A stretch of 64,000 nt of DNA from NCBI RefSeq assembly GCF_010667655.1, contig NZ_WHZU01000002.1, positions 120,370 to 184,369 of the forward strand, in the 5' to 3' direction. Below, one piece after another: positions 53,115 to 61,007 of this stretch (within the stretch, counting starts at the first letter, position 1; each line of letters starts with the position of its first letter). The stretch comes from Bifidobacterium saimiriisciurei (lineage in GTDB: Bacteria > Actinomycetota > Actinomycetes > Actinomycetales > Bifidobacteriaceae). The notes beneath the pieces were generated by a model. It saw nothing but the letters and a program-made list of their open reading frames with translations, was not told the DNA's origin and ran no database searches. Position numbers and translations under genes: made by a program.

Positions 53115-53453
53115 TCAGGCCCGCCAGCGGCAGCGGTCCATGTCCACGCGCCAGCCGTCCGCGCCGGCGTTCGCGCCATCCACGGGAGGCACGAACGCCA
53201 CCCCCTCCTCCTCGAGCAGGGCCCGCTGGCGCTCCGGCCCGCCGAACGCGAAGCCGGGGGCAAGCGAGCCGTCACGGAACACCACGCGATGACATGGGAT
53301 CACGCCGGGCTCGGGATTGGCATGCAGAGCGAACCCGACGAACCGCGCGTTGCGCGGGGCGCCGGCGAGCGCCGCCACCTGACCGTACGTGGCGACCGAA
53401 CCCCGGGGAATGCGGCGTACCACGGCATACACTTTCTGCGAAAACGTCTCCAT
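53115..53453 (-). CDS. MGMT/Ada C-terminal domain DNA methyltransferase-like protein
   Basis: A 112-residue single-domain alkyltransferase-like protein. It has the helix-turn-helix region RGSVATYGQVAALAG and the active-site IPCHRVV with the alkyl-acceptor Cys, followed by APGFAFGG. ATL proteins of this size normally have Trp or Ala at that Cys, so this one keeps a potentially active site despite lacking the N-terminal domain of Ogt/MGMT. The start ATG 53453 has only a weak ribosome site. It converges with dprA four bases apart and diverges from sdhA. Confidence 0.85.
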   Translation of the reverse strand: METFSQKVYAVVRRIPRGSVATYGQVAALAGAPRNARFVGFALHANPEPGVIPCHRVVFRDGSLAPGFAFGGPERQRALLEEEGVAFVPPVDGANAGADGWRVDMDRCRWRA

Positions 53454-53502
53454 GAACCCCATTATGACCGTTACGGCCCGGCCTTGTGCGACAATCATGG
53501 GT

Positions 53503-55371
53503 ATGAGTCCGAAGCAGTTGGAAACACACTATGATGCGGTAATCGTCGGAGCAGGCGCGGCGGGGTTGTCCGCCGCATTGGGATTGCTCCGATCCGAGTC
53601 CTACGAGGCCATACGGGCGGAAGGCAGGGAGCCGGACATCCTCGTCGTCTCCAAGCTCCAGCCGCTGCGTTCGCACACCGGTTCGGCGGAGGGCGGCATC
53701 GCCGCGAGCCTGGGCAACATCGAACATGATGACTGGCATTGGCACCTGTACGACACCATCAAGGGCGGCGACTGGCTGGTGGACCAGGACATGGCCGCGA
53801 TCCTCGCCGAGGAGGCGCCCCGCACCGTCATCGGACTGGAGCATGACGGCGTGGCGTTCTCCCGCAATGAGGACGGCACGATCGCCCAGCGTCTGTTCGG
53901 AGGCCATACGGCGAGGTTCGGCGAGCAGCCGGTGCATCGCACCGCCTATGCCGCCGATCGCATCGGTCACCAGATCCTGCATTCGCTGTGGCAGCAGTGC
54001 GTGAAGGAGGGTGTGCAGTTCGCCGAGGAATGGTATGTCAGCGACCTCGTCGTCTCCCGCGGGGAATCCGGCGCCGCCAAGGTACTGGGTCTTGTGGTGC
54101 TCGACACCCACTCCGGCAAGGTGCATGGCGTCCATGCCGACAATGTCGTGCTGGCGACGGGCGGAGCCGGCAGACTGTTCCACACCACGTCGAATTCATG
54201 GGACCTCACGGGTGACGGCATGGCGCTGGCCCTTGAAGCCGGCCTGCAGCTGGAGGACATCGAATTCGTGCAGTTCCATCCCACCGGTCTGGCGCATACC
54301 GGCATTCTGCTGTCCGAGGCGGCGCGAGGCGAGGGAGGTCGTCTGCTCAACGCCGACGGAGAGCATTTCATGGACCGGTACGCTCCCGGCCATGGCGATC
54401 TCGCCGCCCGCGACGTGGTGTCCCGCTCGATTATGGCCGAGGTCGACGCCGGCCGGGGCGTCGCCGACCCGAAGGACCCGGACGGCCCCAGGGATTGCGT
54501 GTGGCTTGATCTGCGGGCGCTGGGCCGCGATACGCTGAGGTCGAAGCTGCCCGAAGTGTACGAGACCGTCCGCCAGTACGCCGGCCTCGATCCCGCGGAG
54601 GACCTGGTCCCCATCAAGCCGACGGCGCACTACACGATGGGAGGCATCCCCATCGGCGCCGACGGCAATGTGTATGAATGGTCCGACGGCGTCCGTCATG
54701 GCGTGGAGGGCCTGTTCGCCGCCGGAGAATGCTCCTGCGTAAGCGTTCATGGCGCCAACCGCCTCGGCGCCAACTCCCTGCTGGACGCCTGTCTGTTCGG
54801 CACACGAACCGGCCGGAGCCTGGCCGCCCGCATCGCCGAGGCCCAGGACGTCGACGAGGCCGCATACCAGACGGTCGACGAGGCTGCGGCACGTCGCGAA
54901 CACGTCATCAAGACGCTGCTGGCCGGCGCGACGCAGGATGCGGGCGACGCCGGGCGGGACGATGCCGATGCCGACGAGGACAACGCCTATCGTCTGATGG
55001 CGGATCTCGGGGCGCTGATGGAACAGGCCGCTGCGGTGCGATGCAGCCACGACACGCTCGCAGCGGCCCGCGACGCCATCGAGCGCGACCTGCTGCCGCG
55101 AGCCGAACGACTGACGGCGCACAGCGACACCGCGGCGTTCAACCAGGAGGTCACCGCCATCATGGAGGCACGGCATCTGCTCACCGTCGCACAGGCCATG
55201 CTCGCGGCCGCCGACGCACGCCATGAGTCCCGCGGCGCGCTGTTCCGCACCGACTGCCCCTCACGCGACGACGAGCATTTCCTCGCGCATTCCATGGTCG
55301 CAGAGAACCACGAGGTCCTGTGGCAGCCGGTCACCATCACCGACTATCCGCCGAAGGCACGTGCCTACTAG
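53503..55371 (+). CDS. sdhA: Succinate dehydrogenase/fumarate reductase flavoprotein subunit
   Basis: A 622-residue FAD protein. It has the dinucleotide fold DAVIVGAGAAGLSAALGLL, the covalent-FAD histidine segment LRSHTGSAEGGIAASLGN, the active-site region QFHPTGLAHTGILLSEAARGEGG, HYTMGGIPIG and GANRLGANSLLDACLFG, then the helical C-terminal domain. It resembles L-aspartate oxidase too, but the length and the sdhB gene next door favour SdhA. An Asp/Ala-rich insertion (about residues 480-500, DAGDAGRDDADADEDN) is unusual. A -10-like GACAAT ends seven bases before ATG 53503 with no ribosome site, hinting at leaderless translation. Confidence 0.9.
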   Translation: MSPKQLETHYDAVIVGAGAAGLSAALGLLRSESYEAIRAEGREPDILVVSKLQPLRSHTGSAEGGIAASLGNIEHDDWHWHLYDTIKGGDWLVDQDMAAILAEEAPRTVIGLEHDGVAFSRNEDGTIAQRLFGGHTARFGEQPVHRTAYAADRIGHQILHSLWQQCVKEGVQFAEEWYVSDLVVSRGESGAAKVLGLVVLDTHSGKVHGVHADNVVLATGGAGRLFHTTSNSWDLTGDGMALALEAGLQLEDIEFVQFHPTGLAHTGILLSEAARGEGGRLLNADGEHFMDRYAPGHGDLAARDVVSRSIMAEVDAGRGVADPKDPDGPRDCVWLDLRALGRDTLRSKLPEVYETVRQYAGLDPAEDLVPIKPTAHYTMGGIPIGADGNVYEWSDGVRHGVEGLFAAGECSCVSVHGANRLGANSLLDACLFGTRTGRSLAARIAEAQDVDEAAYQTVDEAAARREHVIKTLLAGATQDAGDAGRDDADADEDNAYRLMADLGALMEQAAAVRCSHDTLAAARDAIERDLLPRAERLTAHSDTAAFNQEVTAIMEARHLLTVAQAMLAAADARHESRGALFRTDCPSRDDEHFLAHSMVAENHEVLWQPVTITDYPPKARAY

Positions 55372-55511
55372 CATGCCTGCGGCGGTGCGCCCCTCCCCAT
55401 GGGCCGCGCTCGTGAACACTCATTGATGATTGCGTCGTCCCGGCCCGCCATCGCCGGGACGACGCTAAACTGTGGTGACGGAAAACAACTGTATTGAGGA
55501 GAACCAACGAA

Positions 55512-56471
55512 ATGACCATTGCCGCGACAGAACGCATGCTCTCGGTGACCCTGCGAGTCGCACGCTTCACCCCGAAACCGGAGCGGCCGGGCCGTCGACG
55601 CGGCGGCAGCCCGTTCGGCTCGAAGTCCCCGTTCGGCGGCGACGGTTCCGAGGCCCGTTCGAACCGTGTTCGCGGCAAGCGCTGGTCACAGGACTACATC
55701 GTTCGCGCGCACGCCGACGACTCGGTTCTCGACTGTCTGCTGGCCGTCAAGCGCGAGCAGGATCCCTCCCTTGCGTTCCGCTACTCGTGCGGCCATGGCA
55801 TGTGCGGTTCGGACGCCGTGTCCATCAATGGCACGCCGACCCTGCTGTGCACGGCGAAGGTACGCGATTGGGCCCGCCCGGACTCCCCCGAATACGCCAA
55901 CGAGGATGGCTTCCGTCCCACCGGGGAGCCGCTGGACTCTTCCGAGCACGCCATCGACCTTGACGCGCTCGATCCGGACACGCCACTGGTCATCGAGTTG
56001 GCGGCGCTGCCCGGCTTCCCCACCCGCCGCGACCTCATCGCCGACATCGACCCGATGCTGGACCAGATCCGCAAGCTGAAGCCCTATCTCGAGGCGAAGA
56101 ACGAGCTGAAGACCACGGCCGAAGGCAAGGTCAACGTGTTCGAGTACCTGCAGCATCCCGACGAGCTGGCGCGATACGAGCTGCTGAGCAACTGCATCGC
56201 CTGCGGCGTGTGCGAGGGCAGCTGCCCCGTGTATGCGGGCGGTGAGGCGTTCGTCGGCCCGGCGGCCATGATCATGTCGTCGCGGTTCCTCAATGATTCG
56301 CGTGACGCCGCATCCCAGGCGCGGCTCGCCGCGCTGATGGGCCCGGACGGATCGGCGGCGTGCCAGTCCGTGCGAGCCTGTTCGATGCATTGCCCGAAGG
56401 GCATCGACGTCGGCGAGGAACTGTGGCAGACCATTCAGAAGGTCGATGCGGCGAAGGCGCGGCTGCAGTAG
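55512..56471 (+). CDS. sdhB: Succinate dehydrogenase/fumarate reductase iron-sulfur subunit
   Basis: A 319-residue iron-sulfur subunit. The 2Fe-2S domain has RYSCGHGMCGSDAV and TLLC, and the C-terminal ferredoxin domain CIACGVCEGSCP and CQSVRACSMHCPKGI. SdhB proteins are usually about 240-260 residues; this one has an extra Arg/Gly/Ser-rich segment at about residues 20-55 (RPGRRRGGSPFGSKSPFGGD) inside the first domain. GAGGAG lies 12 bases before ATG 55512. No sdhC/sdhD membrane anchors follow; a methyltransferase gene does. Electrons may therefore go to a soluble or unlinked partner. Confidence 0.92.
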   Translation: MTIAATERMLSVTLRVARFTPKPERPGRRRGGSPFGSKSPFGGDGSEARSNRVRGKRWSQDYIVRAHADDSVLDCLLAVKREQDPSLAFRYSCGHGMCGSDAVSINGTPTLLCTAKVRDWARPDSPEYANEDGFRPTGEPLDSSEHAIDLDALDPDTPLVIELAALPGFPTRRDLIADIDPMLDQIRKLKPYLEAKNELKTTAEGKVNVFEYLQHPDELARYELLSNCIACGVCEGSCPVYAGGEAFVGPAAMIMSSRFLNDSRDAASQARLAALMGPDGSAACQSVRACSMHCPKGIDVGEELWQTIQKVDAAKARLQ

Positions 56472-56537
56472 CCTGAATCAACGGAACGACGCGCGCAGAA
56501 GGACATGCGCATAGAAGGACATGGTAGAGAAGCACCG

Positions 56538-57236
56538 ATGAACAGAAAAGATTTCACGAACACCGCCAAGGGATGGGAATTCATCGAGAACCTTGCGCTC
56601 GGCAACGAGACGGATTCACTGCGACGGCTGCGGTTCGAAGCCGAGGAGGCGGGATTCGCCCAGGGGTCGGCCGCACAGGCGTGCTTCCTGGCATTCGAGG
56701 CACGACAGATCGAGGCACGTTCGGTGATCGTGCTCGGCACCGCCGCAGTAACGGAATGCGTGCACATCATCGAGGCCCTCAACGCCATGCGGCCGGACGT
56801 CCCGCGCCAGCTCACCGCCGTCGATTCCTCGGCGCAGGGAACGGCGCTCATTCGCAGGACGTTCAATCGGCTGCCGTCCGACGCCCATATCAAACTGCGC
56901 GTGGTCAATGCCAAGCTCGACGTGTTCCTTCCCCGTCTCAACGCCGGCGACTATGACCTGGTCATCGTGACCGGAGACGAGCAGAACTACGAGGACGTCT
57001 TCGACAGGGCACACCGGCTGCTTCGCGATGGCGGCGTATTGGTGCTGTGCGACGTGCTGGCTCTGGACAACGCCGATTCGCGCGGAGGACTGCTCAATTC
57101 CGCCGATCGCTGCGCCAAGGCGACACGCATGCGTCAGCTCATCGACGACGCCGCGGGCGACGAGCGCTTCGACTCGACGATCATTCCGACGGGCACCGGC
57201 CTGATGCTCAGCGTCAAGGTGACGGATCAGGCCTGA
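56538..57236 (+). CDS. Class I SAM-dependent methyltransferase (O-methyltransferase-like)
   Basis: A 232-residue Rossmann-type methyltransferase. The SAM site is at VIVLGTAAVTECVHIIEAL (variant of GxGxG), then LTAVDSSAQGTALIRRTF, and DYDLVIVTGDEQNYEDVFDRAHRLLRDGGVLVLCDVL. It resembles the actinobacterial Rv1220c-like O-methyltransferases of unknown substrate. The motif I glycines are partly replaced (LGTAAVTE), which may affect SAM binding. ATG 56538 has AGAGAAG upstream. It follows sdhB by 66 bases and may share its transcript. Confidence 0.82.
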   Translation: MNRKDFTNTAKGWEFIENLALGNETDSLRRLRFEAEEAGFAQGSAAQACFLAFEARQIEARSVIVLGTAAVTECVHIIEALNAMRPDVPRQLTAVDSSAQGTALIRRTFNRLPSDAHIKLRVVNAKLDVFLPRLNAGDYDLVIVTGDEQNYEDVFDRAHRLLRDGGVLVLCDVLALDNADSRGGLLNSADRCAKATRMRQLIDDAAGDERFDSTIIPTGTGLMLSVKVTDQA

Positions 57237-57254
57237 ACAGGTACGATACACGCT

Positions 57255-57288
57255 CACACAGTACGCTCAGACACACAGTACGCTCAGA
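57255..57288. repeat. Two tandem 17-base repeats
   Basis: The unit CACACAGTACGCTCAGA occurs twice without a gap, between the methyltransferase stop and a hairpin. Probably slippage; possible variable-number tandem repeat. Confidence 0.7.
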
Positions 57289-57290
57289 CG

Positions 57291-57341
57291 ACGGCCCGTG
57301 GTCCACGACGGCAGTATATGCCGCCGCGGACCACGGGCCGT
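57291..57341. terminator. Bidirectional terminator between methyltransferase and LOG genes
   Basis: ACGGCCCGTGGTCC (57291-57304) pairs perfectly with GGACCACGGGCCGT (57328-57341). A nested CGGC/GCCG stem lies in the loop. It lies between two convergent genes. Confidence 0.75.
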
Positions 57342-57360
57342 TTCGATCGGCGGGATGCCG

Positions 57361-58278
57361 TCAGCGGTCGATGAAATGAGTGGCGTATTCCACGGCCTCG
57401 TCCGGGTCGTCGGTCAGCGTAATCAGTCCGGGATCGATCGACGAGATCATGCCGCGCTCCTGCAACGTCCCCTGGATCCAATCGAACAGACCCTGCCAGT
57501 ACTGCTTGTCGAACAGCACGATGGGCATGGTCGTCACCTTGTGCGTCTGCACCAGCGTCAGCACCTCGAACATCTCGTCGAGGGTGCCGAATCCTCCCGG
57601 GCATACGATGACGCCCGACGAGTATTTGACGAACATCGTCTTGCGCACGAAGAAGTAGCGGAACGTCATGCCCAGATTCACATAGCTGTTCAGCCCCTGC
57701 TCATGAGGCAGCTCGATGCCGAGGCCGATGGATTTGCCGCCGGCGAGCGACGCACCGCGGTTCGCCGCCTCCATGACGCCCGGCCCGCCTCCGGTGATGG
57801 TGGCGATGCCGCGTTCGGCCAGCAGCCGGCCCATGCGGCGTGCGGCCTTGTACGACGGATCGCTGCGCTGGGTACGCGCCGAGCCGAAGACCGTCACCGC
57901 AGGACCCACTTCGGCGAGCGCCCCGAATCCGTCGACGAATTCGGCCTGGATGCGCAGCACGCGCCATGGGTCCATATGCAGCCAATCCGTGCGGTCGTCC
58001 CTGCGCAGCAGATTGCCGCTGGTGGTGTCCTTCGGGATCATGGAGCCGCGCATCACCACGGGGCCGCGATAGTAGGTGTCGCCCAGAGGGGAATCCTGCA
58101 GACGCGCGATCTGCTCCTCGTCCATCACGGCGTCCGAGTCGTCCTGCGATGCAAGCGTCTCGAGATTCTTGCGCTTGGTGTGCCTGTCCTTCTTCTTGGC
58201 GGCGTCCACGGTACGGGACTTGCTCTTCTTTTTGCCGCTCTTGCCGGATGATTCCCCGGTCCTGACCATCTTCGCCAT
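57361..58278 (-). CDS. LOG family (TIGR00730) Rossmann-fold protein
   Basis: About 305 residues. The LOG motif is CPGGFGTLDEMFEVLT with the catalytic-type Glu, preceded by GGGPGVMEAANRGASLAGG and RYFFVRKTMFVKYSSG. LOG proteins cleave cytokinin-type nucleoside monophosphates or other nucleotides to base and ribose phosphate. This is the longer form: the first 90 residues are lysine/arginine rich and charged (KSGKKKSKSRTVDAAKKKD) and not part of the fold. AAGGAG lies nine bases before ATG 58278 and three before ATG 58284. Confidence 0.88.
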   Translation of the reverse strand: MAKMVRTGESSGKSGKKKSKSRTVDAAKKKDRHTKRKNLETLASQDDSDAVMDEEQIARLQDSPLGDTYYRGPVVMRGSMIPKDTTSGNLLRRDDRTDWLHMDPWRVLRIQAEFVDGFGALAEVGPAVTVFGSARTQRSDPSYKAARRMGRLLAERGIATITGGGPGVMEAANRGASLAGGKSIGLGIELPHEQGLNSYVNLGMTFRYFFVRKTMFVKYSSGVIVCPGGFGTLDEMFEVLTLVQTHKVTTMPIVLFDKQYWQGLFDWIQGTLQERGMISSIDPGLITLTDDPDEAVEYATHFIDR

Positions 58279-58384
58279 CGGCATCAGCTCCTTCACGACT
58301 CATGCCAGAGTATCAGGAGTTGATTGGCGCCGCCGCGGCGACACCGCCGACGGCCGGGCAGTTCTCCACCTGTTCAGCGGACAT

Positions 58385-59809
58385 TCACCGCCCGTCGCGT
58401 CGGCTGCGATACCGTTCCACCGCATACGGGCTCAGCTCGGCGGCATCCACACTCACCGTGCCGTCCTCGTTCATGTGCTCCACGACGTCGGCTGCAGCAT
58501 CCGCCATGGAATCCACGCCGCCGACCGCAGCAGACGCCGCAGCAGACGCCGCAGCGGCACGATACCGTTTCGCCTGTCGGCTCAGCAGCACGCCGGAAAT
58601 CGCCGCCGACACCAATGAACCGACCAGCACGCCGAACCGCGCCTCGCCGGAGAGCTCGGAATCCGCATAGGCCAGCGATGCGATGAGGAACGACACGGTG
58701 AAACCGATGCCGCATGCACATGCCGCAGGGAACAGATCGCGCACCCTCAGTCCCTTCGCCAATCGCAGTCCCGCCACATGCGTGGACACCCATGCGGTCA
58801 GCATGATGCCGACGGGTTTGCCGACCACCAGCGCACAGGCTATGCCAAGCACCACCGGGGACAGCAGCATGCGGGGGCTCAGCGCCTCGAACCGCACGCC
58901 CGTGGCGAACAGGGCGAACAGCGGCAAGGCCAACAGCGCCGAGAACGGCTGCAGTTTGTCCCGATAGCGTTCGGCACGGGGCGTCGCCTCGCCGTGCATC
59001 TCGCGGGCCGGGGTCAGCAGACCCACCAGCACGCCGGCAAGCGTGGGATGCACCCCCGCCTCGAACATCATCACCCATGCCAGCACACCGACGACGCCGA
59101 CGGCGATCCATGGCACCCGCCGTCGCCTGACCAGCAGCGCCCACGCAAAGGCGCACAGCACAATGCCAAGGAACCAGTACCATGCATTGAGCGAGGAGAA
59201 GCACACGGCGATGACGATCACGGCCAGCAGATCGTCCACGGTGGCGAGCGTCATGAGAAACGCGCGGATGGCCCCCGGCAGGCCCTTGGCGAACAGCGCC
59301 AGCACGGCCAGGGAGAACGCGATATCCGTGGCCATCGGCACGGCCCATCCCTGGGAGATCTCCGCGCCGGGAAGCGTCGCGCCCGTGGCCACGGTCTCCA
59401 TGCCCGATCCGCCGGGACCGAACCGCGAGAACAATGTGGAGACGGCGAGGAAAATCAGCGGGGGCACGGCCATGCCGCCGACCGCACATGCCATGGGCAC
59501 GGCCGCGGCCCTGGGATTGGCCAGCGAGCCGGTGGTCAGCTCCTGTTTGAGGTCCAATCCCACCACCAGGAAGAATATGGTGAGCAATCCGTCCTGGGCC
59601 CAATGCCCTATCGGCAGTTCTATGTTCGTGGCGGGAACGCCCACATGCGTCTCCGCCACCATCCCGAACATGTGCGCGCTCGCCGGTATGTTGGCAAGCA
59701 GCAGCCCGGCGAACGCGAAGCCGAGCATGACCAGGCCCGATATGGTATCAGAGGCGGCGACACGCCGAATCCGCCTCCATACCCGGTTGACGGTTGTTGA
59801 GGACACCAT
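58385..59809 (-). CDS. nhaA: Na+/H+ antiporter NhaA
   Basis: A 474-residue sodium/proton antiporter with about twelve hydrophobic segments. It has PIGHWAQDGLLTIFFLVVGLDLKQE, PMATDIAFSLAVLALFAKGLP, the ion-binding double Asp in TLATVDDLLAVIVIAVCF, and KPVGIMLTAWVS. It exceeds E. coli NhaA (388 residues) by a hydrophilic, alanine-rich C-terminal tail of about 70 residues (AAASAAASAAVGGVDSMADA), a likely cytoplasmic extension. GGAAGGAAAC precedes ATG 59809. It gives pH and sodium homeostasis. Confidence 0.93.
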   Translation of the reverse strand: MVSSTTVNRVWRRIRRVAASDTISGLVMLGFAFAGLLLANIPASAHMFGMVAETHVGVPATNIELPIGHWAQDGLLTIFFLVVGLDLKQELTTGSLANPRAAAVPMACAVGGMAVPPLIFLAVSTLFSRFGPGGSGMETVATGATLPGAEISQGWAVPMATDIAFSLAVLALFAKGLPGAIRAFLMTLATVDDLLAVIVIAVCFSSLNAWYWFLGIVLCAFAWALLVRRRRVPWIAVGVVGVLAWVMMFEAGVHPTLAGVLVGLLTPAREMHGEATPRAERYRDKLQPFSALLALPLFALFATGVRFEALSPRMLLSPVVLGIACALVVGKPVGIMLTAWVSTHVAGLRLAKGLRVRDLFPAACACGIGFTVSFLIASLAYADSELSGEARFGVLVGSLVSAAISGVLLSRQAKRYRAAAASAAASAAVGGVDSMADAAADVVEHMNEDGTVSVDAAELSPYAVERYRSRRDGR

Positions 59810-59919
59810 GTTTCCTTCCGTTGCACGAAAAACCACACAATTCTACCAACCTGCAGTTGCCTGACCTCGCGAATCACGCCGGCGGCGTACCGCATCCACC
59901 CGAGGCGACACGCCGAGTC

Positions 59920-59948
59920 TTGCATATCTCAATATCGAGCGTTATATT
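59920..59948 (+). promoter_or_regulatory. Promoter of tRNA-Arg
   Basis: TTGCAT at 59920-59925 and TATATT at 59943-59948 are separated by exactly 17 bases. They lie 26 bases before the mature tRNA 5' end, a strong sigma-70 promoter in an AT-rich patch. Confidence 0.8.
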
Positions 59949-59974
59949 AAATGAGTTGTCCGAATGGACGACAT

Positions 59975-60051
59975 GCGCCAGTAGCCCAATGGATTAGAGC
60001 ATCTGACTACGGATCAGAAGGTTGCAGGTTCGAATCCTGTCTGGCGCACCA
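59975..60051 (+). tRNA. tRNA-Arg (anticodon ACG)
   Basis: A complete cloverleaf of 77 bases with encoded CCA. The acceptor GCGCCAG pairs with CTGGCGC, discriminator A. The anticodon stem TCTGA/TCAGA encloses loop CTACGGA, giving anticodon ACG, and the T loop is GGTTCGAATCC. ACG is expected to be edited to ICG and read CGU, CGC and CGA. Confidence 0.97.
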
Positions 60052-60056
60052 TATCA

Positions 60057-60085
60057 AACCCTTCGCATGTGCGAAGGGTTTTTTC
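60057..60085 (+). terminator. Terminator of tRNA-Arg
   Basis: AACCCTTCGCA pairs with TGCGAAGGGTT over a two-base loop, followed by six T. It starts five bases after the tRNA CCA. Confidence 0.92.
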
Positions 60086-60190
60086 ATATCTCTCGTATTC
60101 CCGACATCCCGACCACAGCGCGACACGGCCATGACACGTGCCGTCCATGGCGAATCAGCCCCACGGGAGGCATGGCAGCGAATCATGACG

Positions 60191-60223
60191 ATGGGCTCCT
60201 CCGGATACATCGGAGGAGCCCAT
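60191..60223 (-). terminator. Terminator of the 76-residue gene
   Basis: ATGGGCTCCTCCG pairs perfectly with CGGAGGAGCCCAT across a seven-base loop, four bases beyond the minus-strand stop at 60228. No long T run. Confidence 0.65.
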
Positions 60224-60227
60224 CGCG

Positions 60228-60458
60228 TCACAGCTCGCCGTCGTCTCGCCGATGAATGAAGAACTCATCGGCGTCGTCATCGATGGGAAGCCCCCTACGC
60301 ATCATCTCGACGCCGGCGACATTGCGATAGAACGAGGATTCGGGCGTGTTCAGATGCCCGTACACCTCGGTGAGCGTGTCATCGTCGATGTTGGACAACA
60401 GATGATTGACGGCGGCCGTGTTATGCCCGATGTATGCAAGCTCAGCCAAGATATCCAA
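60228..60458 (-). CDS. Small hypothetical protein, 76 residues
   Basis: I do not recognise a family. It encodes 76 acidic residues beginning MDILAELAYIGHNTAAVNHLL, probably all helical, with an acidic end PIDDDADEFFIHRRDDGEL. The start codon is TTG at 60458, with GAGGAA at about nine bases. The presence of a ribosome site, a terminator and an uninterrupted frame makes it a likely gene. It lies divergent from a small XRE-type regulator, with 174 bases between the starts. Confidence 0.6.
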   Translation of the reverse strand: MDILAELAYIGHNTAAVNHLLSNIDDDTLTEVYGHLNTPESSFYRNVAGVEMMRRGLPIDDDADEFFIHRRDDGEL

Positions 60459-60632
60459 TATGCACCATTCCTCACATGCATGACGTTACCGATTGGAAGC
60501 CATCATAGCCCCCTACCTCCCCGTCAATCCATTTCCAGCCATGTCATGGCCGGACCATCGGCTACCAACCTAGTCGAAAATGCGGACTATAAGCCGTGGA
60601 CTCGCCTGATGGCGGCGCGGACGATAGCCCCT

Positions 60633-60926
60633 ATGACTTCGACAGACATCACCGGGGACAAGGGAATCGAACGTCGTCGCGCATTCGGACGCGCGGTCGT
60701 CGCGCTGCGGAAGACGCGTCACCTCAGTCAGGAGCAGCTGGCATTGGACGCCGGCCTCGACCGTTCCTACATGGGCCGCATCGAACGCGGGGAACAGTCC
60801 ATGGGATTGGACAACATGTGGGCGGTCTGCGACGCGATGGGCATCTCGATGCTGGACCTGTTCCAGCAGGAATACGTGGAGCGCCGCGACCGCGGCACGG
60901 CGGACAACGGGAATCCGCGGGCCTAG
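60633..60926 (+). CDS. XRE family helix-turn-helix regulator
   Basis: About 97 residues, nearly all one Cro/C1-type domain (about 17-80): FGRAVVALRKTRHLSQEQLALDAGLDRSYMGRIERGEQSMGLDNMW, then AVCDAMGISMLDLF. The recognition helix region LDRSYMGRIERGE is standard. No ribosome site is evident. TATAAG at 60588 may be a -10 element, allowing starts at ATG 60609 or 60633. It may regulate the divergent 76-residue gene. Confidence 0.82.
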   Translation: MTSTDITGDKGIERRRAFGRAVVALRKTRHLSQEQLALDAGLDRSYMGRIERGEQSMGLDNMWAVCDAMGISMLDLFQQEYVERRDRGTADNGNPRA

Positions 60927-61007
60927 CGGCGCCCTCGCCGAGGCCGCCGACGCGATCGTGGGCCGACCGGTGATATCGCACGGCCGGCCCACGGCGTTGC
61001 CGAGGCC

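Noticed and set aside
59975..60458. tRNA-Arg as the attachment site of an island
   Set aside because: No partial copy of the tRNA 3' end is seen downstream in the window and no integrase follows.
60633..60926. XRE regulator as the HipB partner of the HipA-like kinase
   Set aside because: It lies 31 kb away, is not HipB-like in its C-terminus and sits beside a different small gene.
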